From: Spirosoma luteum DSM 19990 | Lineage (GTDB): Bacteria; Bacteroidota; Bacteroidia; Cytophagales; Spirosomataceae | Direction of reading: 5' to 3' | Length of the DNA: 64,000 bases | Assembly (NCBI RefSeq): GCF_000374065.1 | Contig: NZ_KB893313.1 | Coordinates: 130,426-194,425 of the forward strand | Shown: piece after piece, positions 44,676 to 52,798 of the stretch | Position numbering within the stretch: the stretch's first letter is position 1 | Layout of the letters: every line of letters begins with the position of its first letter | Position numbers and translations under genes: made by a program | The notes under the pieces: generated by a model | Seen by the model: only the letters and a program-made list of their open reading frames with translations | The model's database searches: none | Told to the model about the DNA's origin: nothing

Positions 44676-46334
44676 CTATATTTTTCGTCCTGTGTTGATA
44701 ACATTGACCCCATTGAAACGCGTGGTGGCGCTACCGTGCGACACGGCACTGACCTGAGAAGGTTGCCCTTTGCCATCGAAGAAACTGCCGAAGGTGCGGT
44801 AGTCGTCCTGGTCGCAAAGCTGGGTACAGGAGTTCCAGAATTCCTGCGTGTTGGACTGGTAAGCCACGTCATCGAGCATCCCCACTAGTTCGCCGTTCTT
44901 GATTTCGTAGAACAGCTGACCACCAAACTGAAAGTTATACCGTTGCTGGTCGATGGAGTACGAACCCCGCCCGATGATATAAATGCCTTTCTCGACCCCT
45001 TTTATCATGTCGAAGACGGAGCGTTTTTCGGAGCCGGGCTGGAGCGATACATTAGGCATCCGCTGGAACTGTACGGAATCCCAGTTATCGGCGTAGCAAC
45101 AGCCATCCGATTCTGTCTGCCCCAGTATAGCCGCCTGGTCACGAATGGCCTGATAATCGACCAGGATGCCTTCTTTGATCAGGTTCCATTCTTTGCCGGG
45201 TACGCCTTCATCGTCGTAGCCAACGGCACCGAGGGTGTAAGGTTGCGTTTTGTCGGCCACGATGTTGACCAACTTACTACCGTAGTTGAAATTTTTCGAC
45301 TTCCATTTGTCCAGCGTAGCAAAACTAGTCCCGGCGTAGTTGGCTTCGTAGCCCAGCACACGGTCCAGTTCGGTGGGGTGCCCAACGGATTCGTGGATGG
45401 TCAGGCCAAGGTGATTGGGGTCCAGCACCAGGTCGTATTTGCCAGGCTGTACGCTTTTAGCCGTCAGTTTTTCTTTGGCCTGTTTAGCACCCAGCGTGGC
45501 ATCCTCTACCATGTCGTACGAGTACCGGTAGCCTACCAGACCATTGGGCGCTTTTATTTTTTCAGTGGCCAGACCATCCAGGTACTCGAAGCCCATCCCC
45601 ATGGGTGAACTGAGTGCGTCGCGGGTTTTGAATTTCCCACTGGCCCGGTCAACGGCCGATATGGTAAAGGTAGGCCAGATGCGGTGAACGTCCTGGTCGA
45701 TGTACGAGCCATCGGTGGAGGCAAAATACTTCTGCTCATTCACAAAGAAGAGATTGGACGTAACGAAGGCGGCACCATTTTTCATGGCTTCGCCATTGAC
45801 ATTCATCAATAAATCAATCTTCTCCTGAACGGGAATCTCGAAGGCATTTTTTTTGATGGGCGTTTTCCAGGTTACATCCCCTACCCCTTTCTGGGGAGCC
45901 AGTTGCACCGGCTCTTTCTGTAGTTTGGCATTGGCTTTGGCAATCGCTACGGCCGTATTAGCGCACTTGGCAATACCATCGGGTGTAACATCGCTGGTAG
46001 CGGCAAATCCCCAGGTGCCGTTGGCAATGACCCGTACGCCCACCCCGAAGGATTCCGCGTTGACAATATTCTGCACCTGCTTTTCACGGGTAAACATGAA
46101 CTGGTTGAGGTAACGGCCAATGCGCACATCGGCGTAGGTAGCCCCTTTACTTTTGGCCGTGTTAAGAGCCACATCGGCCAGTTTCTTCTTCGCTGCGGTG
46201 TCGATACCCATTTCTCCGGTACTCAGGTCACGCAGGTATTCGGGAGATACTGAATAACCCACAATGGGTATTCCAGCCGTGAGTAAGCTACCAATGCCTA
46301 ATCCCGACAACTGGATAAAATCGCGTCTTTGCAT
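44676..46334 (-). CDS. TldD-family metalloprotease-like protein, first tandem copy
   Basis: 552 residues from the ATG at 46332-46334 (MQRRDFIQLSGLGIGSLL, a Tat-like leader). The longer frame adds 23 residues that would precede the twin Arg. Zinc motif HESVGH is present (LTIHESVGHPTELDRVLG), and the C-terminal FDGKGQPSQ again has Asp for Cys. It is the most divergent of the three TldDs and the first gene of the array, facing a divergent region with a palindrome. Likely exported and paired with TldE1. Confidence 0.9.
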   Translation of the reverse strand: MQRRDFIQLSGLGIGSLLTAGIPIVGYSVSPEYLRDLSTGEMGIDTAAKKKLADVALNTAKSKGATYADVRIGRYLNQFMFTREKQVQNIVNAESFGVGVRVIANGTWGFAATSDVTPDGIAKCANTAVAIAKANAKLQKEPVQLAPQKGVGDVTWKTPIKKNAFEIPVQEKIDLLMNVNGEAMKNGAAFVTSNLFFVNEQKYFASTDGSYIDQDVHRIWPTFTISAVDRASGKFKTRDALSSPMGMGFEYLDGLATEKIKAPNGLVGYRYSYDMVEDATLGAKQAKEKLTAKSVQPGKYDLVLDPNHLGLTIHESVGHPTELDRVLGYEANYAGTSFATLDKWKSKNFNYGSKLVNIVADKTQPYTLGAVGYDDEGVPGKEWNLIKEGILVDYQAIRDQAAILGQTESDGCCYADNWDSVQFQRMPNVSLQPGSEKRSVFDMIKGVEKGIYIIGRGSYSIDQQRYNFQFGGQLFYEIKNGELVGMLDDVAYQSNTQEFWNSCTQLCDQDDYRTFGSFFDGKGQPSQVSAVSHGSATTRFNGVNVINTGRKI

Positions 46335-46686
46335 GGAATCAATTTGAGTGAGTTGCTGATGAATAATTGGTTGGTTACCGAAGGAAAATACGAAGATGGG
46401 CAAAAAAGGCGAAAGTGTTTACCAAAACTCTTCACTTTATGATAAAAAGCCAACAATTACCCCCTTTTACCAAATAATATTTGGCAAAATACCTTCTTCA
46501 CGCTGTATGTATTATGGACCGGTCCAGCGTACCCAGCCGCGGGAAAATGTCAAAGAGGGTTGTACTTTAAACGATGATACCTGAACATTTATGACTTCTA
46601 CCTTGTCTCTCCGTAGAAAACCGTTTCTATTTGCTCAATTGCCAACGGCTTTCCTCTTTTGGTTATAACCGATACCCCCAACACCT
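46335..46686. other. Divergent intergenic region with a 15-bp palindrome
   Basis: Between tldD copy 1 (minus) and the VIT1-like gene (plus). The palindrome CCAAATA-A-TATTTGG (46470-46484) is perfect around a central A and contains TATTTG on both strands. It could be an operator or part of overlapping divergent promoters. No gene recognised. Confidence 0.4.
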
Positions 46687-47379
46687 ATGCTTCCACATCC
46701 GGAAGAACACCTGCGCAGTTCAGATTTCATAACGGACATTGTCATTGGCATGTCCGATGGCCTAACGGTTCCCTTTGCTCTGGCAGCCGGTCTGAGCGGA
46801 GCCGTGGCTAACTCGTCACTGATTGTAACGGCGGGCATTGCCGAAATCGTGGCCGGGTCCATTGCCATGGGTCTGGGTGGGTATCTGGCGGGCCGTACCG
46901 AAGCTGACCATTACGAAGCCGAACGCCGACGCGAAACGATTGAAGTAGAAACCGTACCGGAGCGCGAAAAAGAAGAGGTGCGGGAGGTATTTGCCGATAT
47001 GGGACTGAGTCCGGCACTACAGGTGACCATTGCCGATGAACTGGCTATGGACAAAACGAAGTGGATCGACTTCATGATGAAATACGAACTAAATCTGGAG
47101 GAGCCGGACCCGAACCGGGCTACCAAAAGTGCGCTGACTATTGGCAGCTCCTACGTGATGGGCGGATTTGTACCCCTGTTGCCGTATCTGCTGGTTAATG
47201 AACCCCACCGGGCTCTACTATACTCCTGCGTTGTAACCCTGATTTGCCTGTTTGTTTTTGGCTATTTCAAGAGTAAAGTGACCGGCCAGCCGCCCGTGGG
47301 TGGGGCGTTTAAAGTAATGCTGATTGGCGCCGTAGCTGCGGCTGCCGCGTTTGGTATTGCCCGGTTGGTAGGCGGGTGA
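46687..47379 (+). CDS. VIT1/CCC1 family transporter
   Basis: A 230-residue membrane protein of the vacuolar iron transporter family, expected to move Fe2+ or Mn2+. SSDFITDIVIGMSDGLTVPFALAAG near residue 10 and the Gly-rich GSIAMGLGGYLAGRTE near 55 define the family. A cytosolic charged segment (about 75-140, EREKEEVREVFADMGLSP) is the metal-binding helical module, then three C-terminal hydrophobic segments. ATG start. Divergent from the TldD array. Confidence 0.92.
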   Translation: MLPHPEEHLRSSDFITDIVIGMSDGLTVPFALAAGLSGAVANSSLIVTAGIAEIVAGSIAMGLGGYLAGRTEADHYEAERRRETIEVETVPEREKEEVREVFADMGLSPALQVTIADELAMDKTKWIDFMMKYELNLEEPDPNRATKSALTIGSSYVMGGFVPLLPYLLVNEPHRALLYSCVVTLICLFVFGYFKSKVTGQPPVGGAFKVMLIGAVAAAAAFGIARLVGG

Positions 47380-47541
47380 AAGCTAACAGGGCCGGAAACT
47401 TCTATAGTAGTTTCACCAGCCTTCGGATGGCAGTGCGGGTTGAGTAGCGATTACTTCATGGCCTGTAGCCAAACTTTTTTCAGCGTTGGTAGAAGTAGTC
47501 AGAGGGCCGGAGAAGAGTAAATGTCAAAGGAAGAACATACC

Positions 47542-48723
47542 CTACTTCCGTAACGGGGCAAACCATTTCATCGACTGCGTGGCAAACAGTACTTCCGTCG
47601 GCAGGTGGAACCCACTTTTGGGAGCAATCAGATTGAGTTTAGATGAGCCACGCTGCCGCAGGGCATTGTAGGTCTGCTGCGTGGTCAGGAAAGGGATAAT
47701 CTCATCCTGCTCACTATGAATCAGTTGCGTAGGTGTTTGGGTTGTCCAGTTTGTCAGATCATTATCATCCAGGGCCTGACGGAAAGCGGAGGCTGGGTCC
47801 TGAATATCGGCCCGGAATTGGTCAGTACAGATCTTGTCGAAACTAACGTTCATCGTCCGGGTATTACCCAGCGACTTACTTATCTGCCCGTCATAAGGCG
47901 ATTTAAAATAATAGCTTACGGGCTTTTGCAACCCGTAAATCTGGTTATAGCAGAGCGTTTCCCAGACGTAAATGTAGTTGGAAATGCCCCCTTGTGTTGT
48001 TTTCTGGGTGAGGTAGCTAAAAAAGTCGGACATGGCGTAAGGCCCGGCCCCGCAACTAGACCCCGCCAAGTGTAACTGACTGGCATACTTCTCCTCCAGC
48101 AATTTCTGCGCCGACAGGGTAGCGTATCCTCCTTCCGAATAGCCCGCCATAAATATCTGCTCACTCCATACAAGGCCCTTTTTGGCTAAAAACTCTTTTG
48201 TGGCCAGCAGCATATCTACTGTTGCCTGCGCCAGTGCCCGGTGGTACTCGTATTCATGCGGGATTTGCTCAGACGCACCGTAGCCTACGTAATCGGGGCA
48301 GGCAACGATATACCCGTTCGTGGCAAAGTACAAAGGGTAAGTAAGCGTTGGCGACGAAAAGATAGCGCCCGATGGGGCTTCAGCATTGGAAAAGGCCGTT
48401 GGATGCTGGTAACTCAGCAAGGGATATGGATGTTCTGCAGTTGTAAGCTGGCTGGGCACGTATACGATACCGGAAGCCGTAACGGGCGTACCATCGGCAA
48501 GCGTGGTTCGGTACGAAATGCGGTGTACACTAACCTCGTAGTCAGCCGGTTTATAAATCAGTGAATCATTTGTACTGACTACTTTCTTCAGGGTAGCATT
48601 CGGGTAAAAGACCAGCGGACTAGCGCTAAGCAGGCTGGGTAAAACGGCAACATCACCGGGGCTACAGCCTGGCAGCAAGAGGGATAAGCAACCAGATAAA
48701 AGGCAAAGTATATGTTTCCGCAT
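47542..48723 (-). CDS. Secretory lipase-type alpha/beta hydrolase lipoprotein
   Basis: 393 residues. Lipoprotein signal with Cys near 20 (LSLLLPGCSPGD). Alpha/beta-hydrolase fold: oxyanion-side SYQHPTAFSNAEAPS, nucleophile Ser in MAGYSEGGYATLSA near 195, C-terminal LIHSEQDEIIPF (acid Asp) and His in KSGFHLPTEV. Overall it resembles the secretory lipase/prolyl-oligopeptidase-like group (LIP). Substrate unknown, probably an ester or lipid in the periplasm or at the outer membrane. First of a run of minus-strand hydrolase-type genes. Confidence 0.82.
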   Translation of the reverse strand: MRKHILCLLSGCLSLLLPGCSPGDVAVLPSLLSASPLVFYPNATLKKVVSTNDSLIYKPADYEVSVHRISYRTTLADGTPVTASGIVYVPSQLTTAEHPYPLLSYQHPTAFSNAEAPSGAIFSSPTLTYPLYFATNGYIVACPDYVGYGASEQIPHEYEYHRALAQATVDMLLATKEFLAKKGLVWSEQIFMAGYSEGGYATLSAQKLLEEKYASQLHLAGSSCGAGPYAMSDFFSYLTQKTTQGGISNYIYVWETLCYNQIYGLQKPVSYYFKSPYDGQISKSLGNTRTMNVSFDKICTDQFRADIQDPASAFRQALDDNDLTNWTTQTPTQLIHSEQDEIIPFLTTQQTYNALRQRGSSKLNLIAPKSGFHLPTEVLFATQSMKWFAPLRK

Positions 48724-48847
48724 TCGTGTACGTTACCGGGCATTTTATAAATAATATGCAATTTATGAAATGTCCGGTAATAGCTGTGCCGCGACCAGAA
48801 AGAACTAGCCACGGCACAATAAATCAATGGTAAAATGATATGAATAC

Positions 48848-49972
48848 TTATTTTTTACCTTTTTTCGGCTTGTTATCCCCCACGGTCACTTCTTTTGCTT
48901 TCCCGGTTTTGGCTACTTCGGCTTTCGGGGCTTTAGCGGGTGCGGGTGCTTTTCCGGCTTTCGGCTCTTTAATTACCTCAGTCGAAACGCTGGTTTTTGC
49001 CCCGGTTGTCTTGGGTGCTACCGGATTTCCCAGTACACCTTCCCGCACGAACGTACCCCAGGTCAGGTTATTTTTTCCGGCCTGCGCTTTTTCGGCCCGG
49101 TCAATAGCCATTGTCGCGGCTGCTTCCACCACCCAGTCGAAGTTTCCCTGCCCTACGGAATGAATGTCGGCATCGGGGGCGGGATTGCAGAAGTCGATGG
49201 CAATGGGAATACCATCCCGCACGGCAAACTCAACCGTGTTAAAGTCATACCCGAGCCCCTGATTCAGTTTCAGGATGTAGTCGGTCATGGTAGCCATGAG
49301 TTTTTTGCCCGCGTCGCCGGTCGTTTTCATTTCGGCTGCGTAACGCAGGTGAAAGGGGTTGCGTGGCTCATAGGGCATAATGCGTATGTTGTTGCCCCCA
49401 ATGCAGTAGCACCGGAAATAGTCCGTAAAATCAATGGCTTCTTGGTAGAGCATCACCAGCTGCCCCGTTTCGTCGTAAGCACTAAACATCTGGTCGGGGT
49501 TGTCCACTTTATAGACGCTCTTCCAGCCGCCACCAGCGTGGGGTTTCATAAACGCCGGGAAGCCAATGTGGTTGAATATACGGTCCCAGTCCATATTGTT
49601 CAGATTCCGAAACGAATTATGACTGGTATCGTCGGGGCGGTGTTTGGATGGTAACAGGATTGTTTTGGGAACCGGAACGCCTAGCTGAATGGCGAGGGCA
49701 TTATTAAAAAACTTCTCGTCGGCTGCCCACCAGAAGGGGTTGTTCACCACGGCGGTTCCGGTCAGGGCGGCATTTTTGAGGAATGCCTTATAGAAAGGAA
49801 CATCCTGCGAGATGCGGTCGATAATGACGGCGTAGTCTGTCGGGACGCTTTGCTCTACCTGATCGATACTGACAAATTCAGCGGGAAACTTACTTTGTTT
49901 TTCGTTGACCCGATCAACGAAGGCCTGTGGGAAGGTGTTTTCCTGGCCGAATAGAATGCCTATTTTTTTCAT
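48848..49972 (-). CDS. ATP-grasp domain protein with Lys/Pro/Ala-rich tail
   Basis: 374 residues. About 1-295 form an ATP-grasp ligase-like domain: substrate-side FGQENTFPQAFVDRVNE at the N-terminus, MKPHAGGGWKSVYKV near 140 (ATP-binding lysine and Gly-rich loop), and the metal-binding FAVRDGIPIAIDFCNPAPD near 245. The last 60 residues are low-complexity KAPKAEVAKTGKAKE-type sequence ending KPKKGKK, probably disordered and nucleic-acid or surface binding. The substrate pair is unknown; RimK-like amino-acid ligation is one option. Lies 84 bases downstream of an esterase gene on the same strand. Confidence 0.82.
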   Translation of the reverse strand: MKKIGILFGQENTFPQAFVDRVNEKQSKFPAEFVSIDQVEQSVPTDYAVIIDRISQDVPFYKAFLKNAALTGTAVVNNPFWWAADEKFFNNALAIQLGVPVPKTILLPSKHRPDDTSHNSFRNLNNMDWDRIFNHIGFPAFMKPHAGGGWKSVYKVDNPDQMFSAYDETGQLVMLYQEAIDFTDYFRCYCIGGNNIRIMPYEPRNPFHLRYAAEMKTTGDAGKKLMATMTDYILKLNQGLGYDFNTVEFAVRDGIPIAIDFCNPAPDADIHSVGQGNFDWVVEAAATMAIDRAEKAQAGKNNLTWGTFVREGVLGNPVAPKTTGAKTSVSTEVIKEPKAGKAPAPAKAPKAEVAKTGKAKEVTVGDNKPKKGKK

Positions 49973-50056
49973 GTTTGTGCGTTATAGTAGTAGCTACTGG
50001 TATAACAACATTTTGAGGTGATGTTCTAAATCAGCCACGTAATCAGTTCACATACG

Positions 50057-50761
50057 TTAAATCCGGCTAAAATACCTCGGCAGTTGCTCCTTCCAGACGG
50101 GCCAGTCGTGAACGCCCCACGGCGACACATCGAGCTGATGCCGGATGCCTTTGCTGTTCAGCAGACCCGACATCTGGTAGTTGGCATCCTTACAGATATC
50201 ATATTCCGTGGTGCCCAGCATAATATTCATGCGGTGAAACTCGTCATTTTGGGCGTTGGGCAGGTAGTCGGGCGGATTGTTGTAGTATACATTCTCGTCG
50301 TAGTACCCGTTTAAAAAGGGCTTGATGTCAAACGCGCCACTTAATACCATCAGATGCCCGACCTGTTCGGGATGCCTGAACGAAAAGTTCAGGGCGTGGT
50401 ACCCACCGAACGAAACCCCGCACATACCGATTTTCTGCACATTACACTCGCGCTGAATACCCGGAACGAGTTCTTCGTGCAGGAAACGGTCGTACAAAAC
50501 GTGGTTCCAGACGCGGGTGCCGGGGTGGAGGTGCTTGCCATACCAGCTATCCAGGTCGATACTGGAAACGCAGTATAATTTAATCCGGCCCGTTTCCACA
50601 AACCAGCGGACGGTCTCCGTCAGGCCAAAGTCCTTGTATTCATGGTAATGCCCCATAGAGGTGGGGAACATAACGACGGGATAGCCCCAGTTGCCGTAAA
50701 CCAACATGTCCATGTCGCGACCAAGGTGGTGCGAGTACCATCGGCGATAATCTTCCTGCAC
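50057..50761 (-). CDS. Putative esterase (alpha/beta hydrolase)
   Basis: A 234-residue cytosolic esterase of the putative esterase (EstD/antigen 85-like) family. N-terminal YRRWYSHHLGRDMDMLVYG, catalytic Ser in GMCGVSFGGYHALNFSFRHPE near 117, and a C-terminal His in SPWGVHDWPVWKEQLPRY. The start is GTG (50759-50761); no in-frame ATG is available. The neighbouring ATP-grasp gene downstream may be co-transcribed, and this pairing is worth noting since both proteins lack known substrates. Confidence 0.85.
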   Translation of the reverse strand: MQEDYRRWYSHHLGRDMDMLVYGNWGYPVVMFPTSMGHYHEYKDFGLTETVRWFVETGRIKLYCVSSIDLDSWYGKHLHPGTRVWNHVLYDRFLHEELVPGIQRECNVQKIGMCGVSFGGYHALNFSFRHPEQVGHLMVLSGAFDIKPFLNGYYDENVYYNNPPDYLPNAQNDEFHRMNIMLGTTEYDICKDANYQMSGLLNSKGIRHQLDVSPWGVHDWPVWKEQLPRYFSRI

Positions 50762-50971
50762 GATTGTGTCTGGTTGATGAATTTTGCGTCGAAATTAGCC
50801 GAAATAGCTGGCACCGACAAAAAATAAGTCGTTTGTCGTGTACTGTTTTTGGTTTACCAGGATTATCAACATACTGAAAACCAATAACTTGACAGTGAAG
50901 ACCTACAGATTCAGTACAGTATTGCCAGCCCGGCAGGTACCCTCTTTGTGGAAAAAGTCCCTACTTTGTGC

Positions 50972-51868
50972 ATGGTGAACCCTTTTCTGTTGTTAATTTT
51001 CCTGACTATGACTGACGCTTTACCAGCCCACGTACCGGTTGAACTTCTTTCGGTTCGGGTTCAACGCGACGATTCATTACACTCTGTTCCGCTCAACCGG
51101 GTTGTTCACCTGGACATTATCCTGCCACCCAATTATCAGCAGACCAGCACTGTATATCCTCAGGAGCGCTTGCCAGTACTTTTTTTGAATGACGGGCAGG
51201 ACCTGCCCCGCCTGCGCATGACGGCCATACTGGATTCGCTGTATCAGAAGCAGGCCATTCAGCCCTTTGTGCTGGTAGCCATCCATGCCGGTGACCGGAT
51301 TCAGGAGTATGGTACGGGTGCCCAGGCTGATTACATGAACCGGGGCAGTAAGGCCGGTTTATACACTGATTTTGTGCTGACGGAATTACTGCCTTACATC
51401 AGGAAACACTACCGGGTCAGTACCGACCCGGCGAAATCGGTATTTGCCGGGTTTTCGCTGGGCGGTTTATCGGCTTTTGACATCGTATTCAATCACCCCG
51501 ACCGGTTTGCCAAAGCCGGGGTATTTTCCGGTTCGTTCTGGTGGCGGAGTAAAAGTACCGAAGCCGGATACCGCGACGAAACGGATCGGATTATGCACGA
51601 CTTGGTTCGGAAAGGCTTGTACAGCCCAACCCTGAAATTCTGGTTTGAAGTCGGCACCAGCGACGAAACCAGCGACCGGAATAACAATGGCATTATCGAC
51701 GCTATAGAAGACACGACCGATTTGATTGATGAGTTGGTAATAAAAGGCTACCACCGGGAGCAGGACATTCGGTACGTCGAAATTGAGGGGGGAGAGCACA
51801 ACCAGAAAACCTGGCGCAAGATTATGCCTGATTTCCTGATGTGGGCGTTTCCAAAAGTGAACGAGTAA
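50972..51868 (+). CDS. Exported esterase (Fes/YbbA-type alpha/beta hydrolase)
   Basis: 298 residues from the ATG at 50972 (MVNPFLLLIFLTMTDALPA as signal). A GTG at 50948 would add eight residues. Alpha/beta-hydrolase of the putative esterase family: VLFLNDGQDLPRL near 75, nucleophile Ser in VFAGFSLGGLSAFDI near 160, and the acid/His in EGGEHNQKTWRK near 280. Substrates of relatives include siderophores and acyl esters on sugars. It precedes the GH16 gene by 28 bases, so an esterase acting on acylated polysaccharide is a plausible partner role. Confidence 0.82.
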   Translation: MVNPFLLLIFLTMTDALPAHVPVELLSVRVQRDDSLHSVPLNRVVHLDIILPPNYQQTSTVYPQERLPVLFLNDGQDLPRLRMTAILDSLYQKQAIQPFVLVAIHAGDRIQEYGTGAQADYMNRGSKAGLYTDFVLTELLPYIRKHYRVSTDPAKSVFAGFSLGGLSAFDIVFNHPDRFAKAGVFSGSFWWRSKSTEAGYRDETDRIMHDLVRKGLYSPTLKFWFEVGTSDETSDRNNNGIIDAIEDTTDLIDELVIKGYHREQDIRYVEIEGGEHNQKTWRKIMPDFLMWAFPKVNE

Positions 51869-51896
51869 AAGAGCGATAGTGTAAAGGATCAGGCGA

Positions 51897-52772
51897 ATGT
51901 CACAGCGAATAAATAGAATTATGAAAAACGTAGGGTCAACAATTTTAATGCTGGTAGTTATGCTGGCCTGTAAAGGACCGGGGGTGGCCAGTCCGGTAGC
52001 TACGTCGGCTCCAGCCAGTACAACGTCACCCGTGGCAACGACCCCGGCAGTGCGTACTCTCGTCTGGGCCGATGAATTCGACAAGCCCGGCCTGCCCGAT
52101 TCTACAAAGTGGGGCTACGATGTGGGCGGCAACGGCTGGGGCAATAAAGAACTGGAGTATTATACGAACAAACGCACCGAGAACGCCCGAATCGAGAACG
52201 GCAAACTCATTATCGAAGCCCGAAAGGAAGCCTACAAAGGTAGCAACTACACGTCGGCCCGGCTCCTGACAAAAGGCATCGCCGAATGGAAATACGGGCG
52301 TGTAGAGGCCATGGCCAAACTACCGAAAGGCGTGGGCACCTGGCCCGCCATCTGGATGCTGGGCAAAAAAGTAGCCACAACTGGCTGGCCGCTTGGTGGT
52401 GAAATCGACATCATGGAGCACGTTGGGTTTGATGAGGGCGTGGTGCATGGCACGGTACACACGGAAGCCTATAACCACGTAAAGGGAACCCAGAAAGGAA
52501 AGCAAATCAACGTAAAAAACGTGACGGGTGATTTTCATCTGTACGCCATCGAGTGGACCGCCGACCAGATTGACTTTTTCGTCGACGACCAGAAATACTA
52601 CTCCGTTCAAAAAGCAGTGCTGGGCAATACAGAACCCCAGTGGCCGTTCGACCAGCCGTTTTTTCTGATTCTGAACGTAGCTGTGGGGGGCGGCTGGGGT
52701 GGCCAGAAAGGCGTTGATGAAAGCATCTGGCCCCAGCGCATGGAAGTGGATTACGTACGGGTGTACCAATAA
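51897..52772 (+). CDS. Glycoside hydrolase family 16 lipoprotein (beta-glucanase)
   Basis: A 291-residue secreted beta-glucanase. Lipoprotein signal (MLVVMLAC, Cys 25), then a Thr/Ala/Pro-rich linker to about 52 and a GH16 jelly-roll. The catalytic motif is E169-I-D171-I-M-E174 (GEIDIMEH), with nucleophile and acid/base Glu present. Other marks: NKELEYYTNKRTENAR near 83 and HLYAIEWTADQIDFFVD near 215. Likely acts on laminarin or mixed-linked beta-1,3-glucan. An internal ATG at 51921 would give an equally good signal. Last gene of the plus-strand pair with the esterase. Confidence 0.93.
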   Translation: MSQRINRIMKNVGSTILMLVVMLACKGPGVASPVATSAPASTTSPVATTPAVRTLVWADEFDKPGLPDSTKWGYDVGGNGWGNKELEYYTNKRTENARIENGKLIIEARKEAYKGSNYTSARLLTKGIAEWKYGRVEAMAKLPKGVGTWPAIWMLGKKVATTGWPLGGEIDIMEHVGFDEGVVHGTVHTEAYNHVKGTQKGKQINVKNVTGDFHLYAIEWTADQIDFFVDDQKYYSVQKAVLGNTEPQWPFDQPFFLILNVAVGGGWGGQKGVDESIWPQRMEVDYVRVYQ

Positions 52773-52798
52773 ATAAACGAACCAATTCAGGATTAGGC

